64,000 nucleotides of DNA from Candidatus Schekmanbacteria bacterium (GTDB lineage Bacteria > Schekmanbacteria > GWA2-38-11 > J061). The translations under genes were made by a program, and so were the position numbers. Below the pieces are notes generated by a model. The model saw only the letters and a list, made by a program, of their open reading frames with translations, did not search any database and was not told where the DNA came from. The number at the start of each line of letters is the position of its first letter. The first letter of the stretch is position 1. Of this stretch, positions 41,593 to 50,772 are shown piece after piece. The DNA is taken from assembly GCA_016219965.1 (NCBI GenBank), contig JACRJM010000003.1, positions 186,001 through 250,000 of the forward strand. The letters are read 5' to 3'.

Positions 41593-42687
41593 CTAAATGT
41601 TCTTATTGTCAAGGTTCACGATCACAGGCTCACCTGCCCTTGGATACCAGACTTTTGCAGGTTTCGCACATATCTCCCTTATCGAGGATTCCTCAGACGC
41701 CATGTAAACCCTGTCGTCCTTTTCAGCTACCACGAGGGGGCGAAGCTTTATCCTGTCGCTCAGCCCTATTAGACCATTGCTGTGTCCAAAAAGTATGGAG
41801 AAAGGCCCGTTAAGAAGGGCGCTTCCGTAAACCATTCTTATCGATGTGAGGGCTTCCTTTTCATCTTCAGGCATATCATCTATATCCTTCCAGAATGGAG
41901 CGGCAACAGCTTTGCAGGCTGTCTTAAAGGGCATCCCATGCCTTCTTATCATTAGGTCAAAAATATAGGCTATAACTTCGGTGTCAGTTAAGAGTGTGCA
42001 TCTGTAGCCAAACATCTCGAGGTATCTCTTGTTTATCCCGTAGGATGAAATCTCGCCATTATGGACTATTGACCAGTCAAGAAGAGTGAATGGATGAGCG
42101 CCTCCCCACCATCCCGGAGTATTTGTCGGGAACCTGTTGTGAGCTGTCCATATATATCCCTTGTAATCCTCTATCATGTAGAATTCCGCTATTTCATCAG
42201 GAAATCCTACACCCTTGAATGCGCCCATGTTCTTTCCGCTTGAGAAAACATATGCTCCTTCAATCTCAGAGTTTACCTTCATTACAGTTCTTACTACAAA
42301 ATCATCACCCTCAACATCTGCAAATTCCTTGTCCGGGCGTCCGCTCTTGGGTTTCACAAAGTAGCGGTAGAGCATTGGATGATAAACTATGTACTTTGTT
42401 TTCTGATGAGGGATACGTTCATGCTTTGCAACTTCATAGTTTGATTCAAGGAATTCCTCGGTGAGTTCCCTTGCAGTTCCATGGTCAAACATTATATGCA
42501 GAGCATAGTAATCTTTGTAGTCAGGATATATCCCGTAGGCGGCAAACCCTGCTCCAAGACCGTTCCCCCTGTCCCTCATGGGGCAGATTGATTTTATTAT
42601 CACGCTTCCCGGAACAAGCTCTCCAGACTTGCTTATCAGTCCTGTAAGTCCGCATCCTGAGATGTCTTTCTGGTAATTATGGTTCAT
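41593..42687 (-). CDS. Glutamate synthase amidotransferase subunit (GltB1)
   Basis: A 364-residue class II glutamine amidotransferase. The nucleophile is C12 in SGCGLTGL after an 11-residue leader; MRDRGNGLGAGFAAYGIYPD, RFPTNTPGWWGGAHPF, WSIVHNGEISSYG and LLTDTEVIAY are the substrate-binding blocks. It releases ammonia for GltB2. Its start overlaps the end of the hdrBC fusion gene (ATGA-like), so the two are made together. Residues 365 onward of the long GltB are encoded by separate downstream genes. Confidence 0.93.
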   Translation of the reverse strand: MNHNYQKDISGCGLTGLISKSGELVPGSVIIKSICPMRDRGNGLGAGFAAYGIYPDYKDYYALHIMFDHGTARELTEEFLESNYEVAKHERIPHQKTKYIVYHPMLYRYFVKPKSGRPDKEFADVEGDDFVVRTVMKVNSEIEGAYVFSSGKNMGAFKGVGFPDEIAEFYMIEDYKGYIWTAHNRFPTNTPGWWGGAHPFTLLDWSIVHNGEISSYGINKRYLEMFGYRCTLLTDTEVIAYIFDLMIRRHGMPFKTACKAVAAPFWKDIDDMPEDEKEALTSIRMVYGSALLNGPFSILFGHSNGLIGLSDRIKLRPLVVAEKDDRVYMASEESSIREICAKPAKVWYPRAGEPVIVNLDNKNI

Positions 42688-44048
42688 AAAACACCTTCCT
42701 GTTTTTCATCTTTTGTCTTCTTTATTGAATCTATCATCTCTTTCCACTGGGTAAACCCGCTCTCAGGCGGATTAGGGAGATTAAGTTTCTTTCTCTGAGC
42801 CATGGACGGCTCTCCGATGCGGCTTGTTTTTGTGAACATCTCAAGCCCCTTCTCTACAGAAGCAGGCCTTATACCCTGTTCTCCCGCCATTTTCTTTAGT
42901 GTCGTGAAGACCTTTTCCATTCCGAATCCCTGCGGACAGAGTTCGGTGCAAGTGTGGCATTCAAGGCATTGCCATATCCTGTGATCATTAACTGCATCAT
43001 CAAGCTTACCTGCAATTACTTTTTCCATAACCGCTTTTGGGTCATAATCTTCCAGAATCCTTGCAGACGGGCAGTCATCAAGACATGCGCCGCATTCATA
43101 GCACGCCTTCAATGCATCAAGGTCAAAATGCTGCGCTGATTTTCCTGTGCTCTCATCAACCTCGTTCCATCTCTCGAAGAATCTTTCAGTCTTCACCCTG
43201 TGTGATTCTATTCCAAGGTCCTTTGGCTCTATGCCAAGGGTAAGCCCTATGAGCTCGGAGATATAGAAAATCGGTATGCTGAAATCCTCTCCATCCCTTT
43301 GCATCATGAACTGCTGGTTGTCGAGCTGTTTAAAGCAATTGGGACAGGCAACAGCCATGGCATCTACCTCAAGGCTGCGCGTTTCAATAAGTTTCTGCCT
43401 TGTCACGTCAGTTCCTTTTTCTATGTCACCTATATTTGTAAGCTCTCCGCCGCAGCAGAGCATCTTGGCATGATAGTCTATATTTGTACCTCCAAGGGCT
43501 CTTATCAATGAATCAAATTTCTTTGGCACGATCGGGTCATCAAAATCTATGGCGCTGCTCGGTCTTGTCATGTGACAGCCGGGGTGGACTGCGATCTTAA
43601 GTCCGTTCAAACTTCTTTTAATCTGAGATTTGATAACGTCTGCGCCAATTACGTCATGGAACATTTCAACTATATGTTTAACCTCTACTCCGCCCCTGTA
43701 TGATAAGTTGACTGAGTTTAATCCATCATTTACTTTTGAAAGAAGAGCCGGGTCGTGGTCGAGATTTTCCTGCACGGTTTTCAATGTGCTGAAACATCCG
43801 TTGCATGCCTGTATAAGCGTAAGGTTTTCCCCTGCGCCTTCTCTTGCCACTGCAAGGTTGCGGGCTGCCGTAAGTGTCCAGACATCTTTGCTCATGTTGC
43901 CCACAAGGGCTTTTTCAGGACAGCAGGTAAAGCCGTTTACATCGCGTATCCTGAAATCAAGCGCATCAAAAACCTTGCGCAAAGATTTTTCTATAAAGGG
44001 AAATCTCGCAGGTATCTGACACCCCCAGAACATTACATTAACAGACAT
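42684..44048 (-). CDS. HdrB-HdrC fusion (heterodisulfide reductase-like)
   Basis: A 454-residue chain that joins two CCG domains of HdrB with an HdrC-like ferredoxin. CCG set 1: GCQIPARF, TCCPEKA, ACNGCF; set 2: HPGCHMTRP, MLCCGGEL, ACPNCFKQ. These cysteines bind the non-cubane 4Fe-4S clusters that reduce disulfides. The C-terminal part has two 4Fe-4S motifs, CYECGACLDDC and CLECHTCTELC. It is the first gene of the minus-strand glutamate synthase operon. HdrA, which binds FAD and bifurcates electrons, is absent from the window. Cytoplasmic; an electron-donor role for glutamate synthase is inferred from the operon. Confidence 0.88.
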   Translation of the reverse strand: MSVNVMFWGCQIPARFPFIEKSLRKVFDALDFRIRDVNGFTCCPEKALVGNMSKDVWTLTAARNLAVAREGAGENLTLIQACNGCFSTLKTVQENLDHDPALLSKVNDGLNSVNLSYRGGVEVKHIVEMFHDVIGADVIKSQIKRSLNGLKIAVHPGCHMTRPSSAIDFDDPIVPKKFDSLIRALGGTNIDYHAKMLCCGGELTNIGDIEKGTDVTRQKLIETRSLEVDAMAVACPNCFKQLDNQQFMMQRDGEDFSIPIFYISELIGLTLGIEPKDLGIESHRVKTERFFERWNEVDESTGKSAQHFDLDALKACYECGACLDDCPSARILEDYDPKAVMEKVIAGKLDDAVNDHRIWQCLECHTCTELCPQGFGMEKVFTTLKKMAGEQGIRPASVEKGLEMFTKTSRIGEPSMAQRKKLNLPNPPESGFTQWKEMIDSIKKTKDEKQEGVL

Positions 44049-44419
44049 ACTATTCCTTTCATGAAGCTACCACTCATAAATACAGTCTGCAATCTCTATG
44101 CCACTTTATTGTATTTGGCATTATTTTGTAATTAGCGTTAAAATCAACAGGTTAGAATTAATTTAAATTCTTCTGTCTAAAATCAGATGCCCAGAGATTG
44201 CTCACATCAATGTTTAGATGGTAATATTTTGAGCATTGCTGCTTATATAAATCATCTTTCTCTTCAATGCGTTTACCATTTGAAGATATTACGCAAATTA
44301 CGACAAAGTATGCTTTAAATAAAAAAATATAAATTGTCAATAATTGGTAAAAACCTGTGGATTTTCTTGATTGTCTTTTAATAGCTGCAATCTGAATTGA
44401 AAAATGGAATAATATAGAT
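44049..44419. other. AT-rich divergent intergenic region
   Basis: 371 bases between hdrBC (minus) and a methyltransferase (plus) that must hold both promoters. A 60-codon frame at 44158-44340 on the minus strand has no known features or ribosome-binding site. I see no RNA gene or repeat. Confidence 0.5.
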
Positions 44420-45040
44420 ATGAACCGTCAACAACACTGGAATAAAGTTTACGAATCCAAGGGCACGCAGGATGTGAGTTGGTATCAGAACCGACCCGAC
44501 CTTTCGCTGGAGCTTATTGACACATCCGGGCTGAACAAGAACGGAGGAATAATTGATATTGGCGGCGGAGCATCCACGCTCGTTGATTATCTCCTGGATG
44601 CTGGTTACACGAAGCTCGGCGTGCTAGACCTGTCCGGGGTTGCACTTAGCTGCAGCCGCGCACGCCTCGGTACAAGAGCCAATGCAGTAGATTGGTTCGA
44701 GGCAGACGTAACCTCATTTACACCACCACATCATTTTGGACTTTGGCATGACAGGGCTGTATTTCACTTTCTTACAGATGCCGGTGATCGTCGTGGATAT
44801 ATTGATACGCTACGGCGCACTTTGGAACCTGGCGGCACAGTCATCATAGCCACTTTTGCACTGGACGGACCTGAACAGTGCAGCGGGCTTGATGTCGTAC
44901 GCTACGACGAGCAGTCTATTCTTACCGAGTTAGGCGCAGAGTTCACTCTTTGCGAGTCCCGCCGCGAGACACACATCACACCCTGGGAGTCCGAGCAGCG
45001 TTTCATTTACTTTCGCCTTAAGTGGCAGCATGGCAAATGA
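44420..45040 (+). CDS. Class I SAM-dependent methyltransferase
   Basis: A 206-residue cytoplasmic methyltransferase with motif I IIDIGGGASTLVDYLL, motif II LDLSGVAL and motif III-like VDWFEADVT. The ending HITPWESEQRFIYFRLK is typical of a small group of thiopurine/TehB-like enzymes. Substrate unknown. Base composition is richer in GC than its neighbours, so it may have been gained separately. It stands alone between the hdr operon and the polysaccharide cluster. Confidence 0.85.
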   Translation: MNRQQHWNKVYESKGTQDVSWYQNRPDLSLELIDTSGLNKNGGIIDIGGGASTLVDYLLDAGYTKLGVLDLSGVALSCSRARLGTRANAVDWFEADVTSFTPPHHFGLWHDRAVFHFLTDAGDRRGYIDTLRRTLEPGGTVIIATFALDGPEQCSGLDVVRYDEQSILTELGAEFTLCESRRETHITPWESEQRFIYFRLKWQHGK

Positions 45041-45081
45041 ATGGTGAGACACAGGACATATTTTTCCGGTTGATACATCCC

Positions 45082-45111
45082 TTGACACCCTGTTTTAGCA
45101 GGTGCTAATAT
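45082..45111 (+). promoter_or_regulatory. Sigma-70-like promoter of the polysaccharide cluster
   Basis: TTGACA at 45082-45087 and TAATAT at 45106-45111, 18 bases apart, 46 bases before the epimerase start. An imperfect inverted repeat (CACCCTG and CAGGTG) lies in the spacer. Confidence 0.6.
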
Positions 45112-45156
45112 TCAAAGCATTACTCATTATAAATAACAAACAAATTAAGGTGAACT

Positions 45157-46275
45157 ATGGCAAAAAAAGTCCTCGTAACCGGCGGAGCAGGATTCATTGG
45201 CTCATTCATAACAGACCGGCTTGTAGAAAAAGGGTACAATGTCAGGATATTCGACTGTCTTGATCCGCAGGTTCATCCCGGAGGAAAGAAGCCTTCTCAT
45301 TTAAACAAAGAGGCTGAGTTCATTCAGGGAGATGTGAGAAACAGTGATGAACTTGCCAAGGCTTTAAAAGGCGTAGAGATCGTATCCCATCATGCAGCCG
45401 CAGTCGGTGTTGGGCAATCACAGTATAAGATAAACTACTATGCGGGCACAAATGTCGGAGGCACAGCAACGCTATTGGAACTCATAGTAAACGGCAAATA
45501 CAATGTCGAGAAGATTACCGTTGCCGCTTCCATGAGCAGTTACGGCGAGGGAAGATACAAATGCAAAGCATGCGGATCTGTGAATCCTCCTTTAAGAATA
45601 GAAGAAAAAATGGACGGAAAATCATGGGAACTTTTCTGTCCTAAATGCGGTTTGCCAATTTCCCCAATACCCACTGATGAAAACAAAGAGCAGCACTGCA
45701 ACTCCATCTATGCATTCACAAAGAAGATGCAGGAGGACATGGTTTTAAACATAGGCAAGACTTATAATATCCCGGTAGTTGCGCTTAGATACTTTAATGT
45801 TTACGGACCACGCCAGTCCCTTTCAAATCCATATACCGGAGTCACAGCCATATTCATGAGCAGACTGAAGAACAACCAGCCTCCTGTGATTTATGAAGAC
45901 GGTCTTCAGACCAGAGATTTCATTTCTGTCCGCGATATTGCTGAAGCTAATCTCACGGCAATTGAAAGCGACAAGGCAAATTATGATTTCTTTAATGTTG
46001 GTTCCGGAAACCCCATTACAATAAAGGGAGTAGCGGAGAAACTTGCAGCCATCTACGGAAAGGATATAAAACCGACTATCCTGAACAAGTTCCGCAAAGG
46101 GGATGTAAGACACTGCTACAGCGATACGTCAAAAATCAAAAACACTATTTCCTTCACACCAAAGGTTTCTTTTGAAGAGGGGATGAAAGAGCTTATAAAC
46201 TGGGCTGAAACCGCATACTTTGAAGACAGATTTGAAGAGGCTGCAAAGGAGTTAAAAGAAAAGGGGTTGGTTTGA
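45157..46275 (+). CDS. NAD-dependent nucleotide-sugar epimerase with zinc ribbon insert
   Basis: A 372-residue extended SDR enzyme: GGAGFIGSF for NAD, catalytic YAFTK tyrosine-lysine, and a zinc ribbon inserted after residue 125 (C-x2-C in CKACG and C-x2-C in CPKCG). The insert is typical of dTDP-L-rhamnose 4-epimerase (Tll)-like enzymes, which make dTDP-6-deoxytalose. AAGGTGA precedes the ATG. It opens the cluster and is followed 20 bases later by the exporter genes. Confidence 0.9.
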   Translation: MAKKVLVTGGAGFIGSFITDRLVEKGYNVRIFDCLDPQVHPGGKKPSHLNKEAEFIQGDVRNSDELAKALKGVEIVSHHAAAVGVGQSQYKINYYAGTNVGGTATLLELIVNGKYNVEKITVAASMSSYGEGRYKCKACGSVNPPLRIEEKMDGKSWELFCPKCGLPISPIPTDENKEQHCNSIYAFTKKMQEDMVLNIGKTYNIPVVALRYFNVYGPRQSLSNPYTGVTAIFMSRLKNNQPPVIYEDGLQTRDFISVRDIAEANLTAIESDKANYDFFNVGSGNPITIKGVAEKLAAIYGKDIKPTILNKFRKGDVRHCYSDTSKIKNTISFTPKVSFEEGMKELINWAETAYFEDRFEEAAKELKEKGLV

Positions 46276-46294
46276 CAGAAAAGCATCTTCGAAC

Positions 46295-47077
46295 ATGTTA
46301 AGCAATCTTGCAAAGCTATATTCTTATAAAGAACTCCTCTATAATCTCGCCTTAAGAGAGATTAAATCAAAATACAAGCAGACCATGATAGGAATCGGCT
46401 GGGTAGTCTTTCAACCTCTTGTGATGATGTTTGTATTCACTGCCGTTTTTTCATATTTTGCAAAAGTAAGAACCGGTGATGTCCCTTATCCGCTCTTTTC
46501 TTATTGCGGTCTTGTTGTGTGGGCTTTTTTCTCAAATTCTGTTTTAAAAGGGATGAGCAGCATAATATCCAATATCAACCTTGTGACGAAAACATATTTT
46601 CCAAGAGAGATACTTCCCCTTTCTGCCATAATTTCAAGTTTCGTTGATTTTCTTGTAGCGTGCCTTCTCTTTCTTTTGCTGGTCATATTTTATGGGATTC
46701 CATTTACCGGCTATATATTAATGGTCCCTCTTATTCTTATCATCCAGATTATTCTCGTAACCGGTTTTTCCCTTTTCCTTTCTGCCTTCAATGTATTTAA
46801 AAGGGATGCTGGTTATGTGGTCCCCATAGCCCTTCAGGTATGGATGTTCTTAAGTCCCATAGTATATCCGGTAAATCTTGTTCCGGAAAACTACAGAGCG
46901 CTTTATATGTTAAATCCCGTTGCCTGTATCGTTGAAGGATACAGAAGCAGCATATTATATGGACAAATGCCTTCTTTAAGGGAATTGGGGTGGGCTGCTG
47001 TTGTTTCACTTGTAATACTTGTGGCTGCATATATTTATTTTAAAAAAGCTGAAATGAAGTTTGCTGATATTATCTGA
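46295..47077 (+). CDS. wzm: Wzm/KpsM-type ABC transporter permease for surface polysaccharide
   Basis: A 260-residue ABC-2 membrane protein with six helices and the N-terminal LALREIKSKYKQTMIGIGW signature of O-antigen and capsule exporters; FPREILPLSAI and LSPIVYPVNLVPENYRALYMLNPVA are also family blocks. It forms the channel with the Wzt ATPase encoded next to carry finished glycan chains across the inner membrane. Operon order matches other ABC-dependent O-antigen loci. Confidence 0.92.
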   Translation: MLSNLAKLYSYKELLYNLALREIKSKYKQTMIGIGWVVFQPLVMMFVFTAVFSYFAKVRTGDVPYPLFSYCGLVVWAFFSNSVLKGMSSIISNINLVTKTYFPREILPLSAIISSFVDFLVACLLFLLLVIFYGIPFTGYILMVPLILIIQIILVTGFSLFLSAFNVFKRDAGYVVPIALQVWMFLSPIVYPVNLVPENYRALYMLNPVACIVEGYRSSILYGQMPSLRELGWAAVVSLVILVAAYIYFKKAEMKFADII

Positions 47078-47085
47078 GAGTTCAT

Positions 47086-48327
47086 ATGTCTGATATAGCC
47101 ATAAGATTTAACAGTGTTTCAAAGAAATATGAAAAACATGCATCTTCCATGAGGGAGTCTTTTGTAAATCTTTTCAGGAAGGCCGAATCCCGGAATGGCT
47201 CTAACTCCTTCTGGGCATTAAAGGATGTGAGCTTTGATGTAAGGAGAGGGGAAACTATTGGAATAATAGGTCCTAACGGGGCAGGGAAAAGCACAATACT
47301 TAAACTTCTCGCAGGCATTACATCCCCTACATCCGGAACTGTTTCCATTAATGGAAGAATCGGAGCCCTCCTTGAGCTTGGGGCGGGATTCCATCCGGAA
47401 TTTACCGGACGCGAGAACATCTATCTAAACGGCGCCATACTCGGGATGAAGAGAAGCGAGATCGATGAGAAATTTAACTCAATAGTCGATTTTGCAGAGA
47501 TCCGAGAATTTATTGATTCGCCTGTCAAACATTACAGCTCAGGTATGTACGTAAGACTTGGCTTTGCCATAGCAGCCCACAGTAACCCGGATATATTGCT
47601 GGTAGATGAAGTGCTTGCAGTGGGCGATGCAAGATTTGTTCAGAAATGCATCAGGAAGTTTGAAGAGTTTCAAAAGTATGGGACTACCATTGTTTTTGTA
47701 TCCCATGACATGAATTCAATCAAAAGAAACTGCCATAAGGTTATGCTCCTTGACCATGGAGAGATTAAAGAAATTGGAGACCCCAAGGAGATAGTTGATG
47801 CCTATAATGCCATTATTTTTAAATCGCCTTCAGCCGGTAAAAGTCAGGAAGAGCAAAGAGCAGGCAGAAGTCAGCAATATGGCTCAGGACAGGCTGAGAT
47901 TACAAATGTAGCTCTTCTTAATAATGATAGAACAATGTGCAATGTAATAAAATCAATGGAAAACACTGAAATAAAAATCGAGGCGCTTTTTCATGAAGAT
48001 ATTGCAGAAGTACTGGTAGGAATGACTATCCGCAACAGGATAGGCGTTGATGTATATATGACAAACACTGAATGGAAAGGGTTTGATATCCCCAAGGTTT
48101 TAAAAAATACCTCCCTTGAAGTCTCCTTTGCGCAGAAGATGCATCTTGCCCCGGGAGAATATACGGTAAATGTTGCTGTAAGTCAGAAGACAACAGAGGG
48201 TATCAAACGGCTTGACTGGATTTCAGATTATCTTACCTTTGAAGTCGTGGCTTCTGAAAAAATGGGAGGAATCTGTAATTTCGATTCCTCAGTAAGCATA
48301 AAGCAAAAAACATGCAAGTCCTTTTGA
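47086..48327 (+). CDS. wzt: Wzt-type ABC transporter ATPase with C-terminal glycan-binding domain
   Basis: A 413-residue protein. ATPase domain (about 1-245): Walker A GPNGAGKST, signature HYSSGMYVRLGFA, Walker B ILLVDEVLAVGD and switch His in VFVSHD. The C-terminal extension (about 265-400) is the Wzt carbohydrate-binding domain (beta-sandwich), which reads the end of the sugar chain before export. It overlaps the next radical SAM gene by 16 bases. Full length for a Wzt with terminal-recognition domain, so chain ends may be modified. Confidence 0.92.
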   Translation: MSDIAIRFNSVSKKYEKHASSMRESFVNLFRKAESRNGSNSFWALKDVSFDVRRGETIGIIGPNGAGKSTILKLLAGITSPTSGTVSINGRIGALLELGAGFHPEFTGRENIYLNGAILGMKRSEIDEKFNSIVDFAEIREFIDSPVKHYSSGMYVRLGFAIAAHSNPDILLVDEVLAVGDARFVQKCIRKFEEFQKYGTTIVFVSHDMNSIKRNCHKVMLLDHGEIKEIGDPKEIVDAYNAIIFKSPSAGKSQEEQRAGRSQQYGSGQAEITNVALLNNDRTMCNVIKSMENTEIKIEALFHEDIAEVLVGMTIRNRIGVDVYMTNTEWKGFDIPKVLKNTSLEVSFAQKMHLAPGEYTVNVAVSQKTTEGIKRLDWISDYLTFEVVASEKMGGICNFDSSVSIKQKTCKSF

Positions 48328-49691
48328 TAAATCCTCCGCTTAATACTTCTCTTCCTGCCGCGGGTGTATATCCGATGGGGCTCGGATATATAGGAGCCAT
48401 GCTCAGGAAAGCTGACTGCGAAATAGATGTCCTGGACATAAGGCTTAATAAATATGAGAGCTCTGCAGTAAGCGATTTCCTAAAAAAAAATCAGGGGAAA
48501 TACTCTCTTGTTGGTATTGGAGCTATGGTTACTGCATATAATTACTGTAAATGGCTCTCCGGTGAAATCAGAAAATACAACCCGTCATCAGTCATAATAG
48601 CCGGAGGCTCTATATGCACAGAAGGAGGACTGTTATTAAATAAATCTGATATAGATGCTGTCTGCATTGGGGAGGGAGAAAAAGTTGTTACTGCTTTGGC
48701 CAATGCAATCCGTTCTGGGAAAGATTTTTCTACAGTACCCAATATTATGGTAAAAAATAATGGAAAAATTATTACTACTCCCATTGAACCTCCTATGGAT
48801 ATTGATTCAATACCTTCCCCTGCATGGGACCTTTTTGATATGGAGAATTATACCAGAACCCCTTATTTTGTGAACACCGGAAAACCAAGCATCACTATGA
48901 TAACTGAGAGGGGTTGTCCCTTTGAATGTACTTTCTGTTACCGTAACTTCGGCAGGAGAACGCGTTACCGCAGCTCGGATAAAGTGATAGAGGAGATAAA
49001 GACTGTAGTTGACCGCTTTGCTGTGGGGCATATCGATTTCCTCGACGAAATATTCAATATAGATGCAAAGTATGTCAGGGAACTTTGCAGCAAGATAATC
49101 AGAGAAAAAATAAATATCACTTGGAGATGCATAGGAAGGACTGACCTCGCCGACAGCGAGACTCTTGAGATTATGTATGAAGCGGGATGCAGATGGATTG
49201 GATACGGCATAGAGTCAGGAAGCCAGGAAATGCTGGACAGGATGCAAAAGCGCCAGAAAGTGGAAAACATAGAAAAATCTATTAAGCTCAGCCGCGATGC
49301 AGGTATAATAGTGACAGGTACTTTCATTATTGGAATGCCCGGGGAAACAGAGCAAACAGTCAATGAAACAAAAGATTTTTGCAGGAGAAACAGGATATTC
49401 AATATTCCTTTTTTCCCTGTCCCCTATCCTGGCACTCTTTTATATGATGAATGCAAAGAGAAAGGCTTGATTGGAGATGAGGAAGAGTACGTGGCAGGGC
49501 TCGAAAAGGATGTAACGGAGCTTATCATTAATCTTACAGAGATTCCTGATGAAAGATTGATAAAGATTAAAGATGATATGATAAGTGAATTTAAGGAATT
49601 AATCCCTTCCATGGAGCTTGATGAAAAGAAGAAAAAAGGCATTTTAGACCATGCATGGGACAGTATTGCGAAGAACTTCAGAAATACATAA
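48312..49691 (+). CDS. Cobalamin-binding radical SAM protein
   Basis: A 459-residue protein with an N-terminal B12-binding Rossmann domain (about 1-140, MGLGYIGAMLR, VGIGAMVTAY) and a radical SAM core with cluster motif C-P-F-E-C-T-F-C (CxxxCxxC) in TERGCPFECTFCYR. Close types act as methylases or on lipids, antibiotics and cell-surface sugars. Position in a glycan cluster suggests methylation or ring change of a sugar or lipid carrier. It overlaps wzt. Confidence 0.88.
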   Translation: MQVLLINPPLNTSLPAAGVYPMGLGYIGAMLRKADCEIDVLDIRLNKYESSAVSDFLKKNQGKYSLVGIGAMVTAYNYCKWLSGEIRKYNPSSVIIAGGSICTEGGLLLNKSDIDAVCIGEGEKVVTALANAIRSGKDFSTVPNIMVKNNGKIITTPIEPPMDIDSIPSPAWDLFDMENYTRTPYFVNTGKPSITMITERGCPFECTFCYRNFGRRTRYRSSDKVIEEIKTVVDRFAVGHIDFLDEIFNIDAKYVRELCSKIIREKINITWRCIGRTDLADSETLEIMYEAGCRWIGYGIESGSQEMLDRMQKRQKVENIEKSIKLSRDAGIIVTGTFIIGMPGETEQTVNETKDFCRRNRIFNIPFFPVPYPGTLLYDECKEKGLIGDEEEYVAGLEKDVTELIINLTEIPDERLIKIKDDMISEFKELIPSMELDEKKKKGILDHAWDSIAKNFRNT

Positions 49692-49725
49692 GCAAAATAA
49701 TTTTAAGGGGTAAGGTTAATAAACA

Positions 49726-50766
49726 TTGGGAATTTATACAGTTTTAACCAACAAAGAAGTTGATGACCATGTTAATAAGGACCTGCAACATATAGTAGAG
49801 AGGATAAGGCAGGTTTCTTCTGCGCGCGAGATAATATTAGGAGGAGGATTCGGACGCGGAGAAGGAAGTGTAATCATAGAGCAGAATGAAATCAAACCTG
49901 TTAATGACTACGATCTTTTTGTAATTGTCCCTGACGATGACAATAATGATTTTCGTTCCCTGGGGAAAATTATTGCCCCTGAGATAAAGATCAGGCTTCT
50001 TGATATCATACCTGTAAAAGATTCTACCTTATCAACTCTGCCTCCCACGCAGTTTTACTATGACATGAAATACGGGGGAAGACATCTCTGGGGAGAAAAC
50101 CTCCTTGAAATGGTCCCCATGTACAAGGAAGGCCATATTGACCATGATGCAGGGAGGACGATCCTGATCAACAGGCTTATTTGCGCCATAGAGGCCTTTT
50201 CAGAGGACTTTGAGTCACGATCAATTTTGGAGGAGGAGGAGTTTTTCCTCATTAATCAGACCGGGAAAGTTGTATCATCATGCATCGAGGCGCAACTTAT
50301 ATTTAAGAACAGATATCATCACAGCATAAGGGAAAGGCAGAAAATTTTTGAATCACTCTTCCCCGGAAACGAAAGGCTTATAAAACTTAACAGAAGAGCG
50401 ACTGAATTTAAACTCAGGCCTTCGAGGTCTCCCGGATTTGACGGAGTCGTATACTGGAAAGAAGCCGTCTCCGAATATATAAAAGTAATTTCAGACTCCC
50501 TTGCACCCGGATTTATGTCTCCTGTAAGAAGGCTATGGAGAAAGCTAAAGAAAAAAAACTGGGAAAATAAAATCACCAATACAGATGTTGAAAGGGTAGA
50601 GCTTATGCTTCTGCTTTACAGGGAAGCTCCTTCACTCATAAAGAAAGATATATTGATTAAGGCAAAAAATGAACTCGAGAAGGTATCAAAGACCTCAATA
50701 GAAAATGACGGGTGGGAAAATCTTAGAAAAACTACAACCGATTTGTGGCACAGTTTTTATCATTAA
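49726..50766 (+). CDS. Nucleotidyltransferase-fold protein in polysaccharide cluster
   Basis: A 346-residue protein, start TTG with AAGG upstream. The N-terminal 120 residues have the minimal nucleotidyltransferase pattern: GGGFGRGEGSV followed by NDYDLFVIV, with the two acids expected to bind metal and a third in RLLDIIPV. The rest is helical and unrecognised. It is followed seven bases later by the phosphodiesterase-glycosyltransferase fusion, so it may transfer a nucleotide or phosphoryl group to a glycan or protein. Confidence 0.65.
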   Translation: MGIYTVLTNKEVDDHVNKDLQHIVERIRQVSSAREIILGGGFGRGEGSVIIEQNEIKPVNDYDLFVIVPDDDNNDFRSLGKIIAPEIKIRLLDIIPVKDSTLSTLPPTQFYYDMKYGGRHLWGENLLEMVPMYKEGHIDHDAGRTILINRLICAIEAFSEDFESRSILEEEEFFLINQTGKVVSSCIEAQLIFKNRYHHSIRERQKIFESLFPGNERLIKLNRRATEFKLRPSRSPGFDGVVYWKEAVSEYIKVISDSLAPGFMSPVRRLWRKLKKKNWENKITNTDVERVELMLLLYREAPSLIKKDILIKAKNELEKVSKTSIENDGWENLRKTTTDLWHSFYH

Positions 50767-50772
50767 AGGGAT

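Noticed and set aside
44158-44340. 60-codon minus-strand frame in the divergent gap before the 44420 methyltransferase
   Set aside because: No ribosome-binding site, hydrophobic start of low complexity, and AT-rich DNA of the type expected for a promoter region; not a convincing gene.
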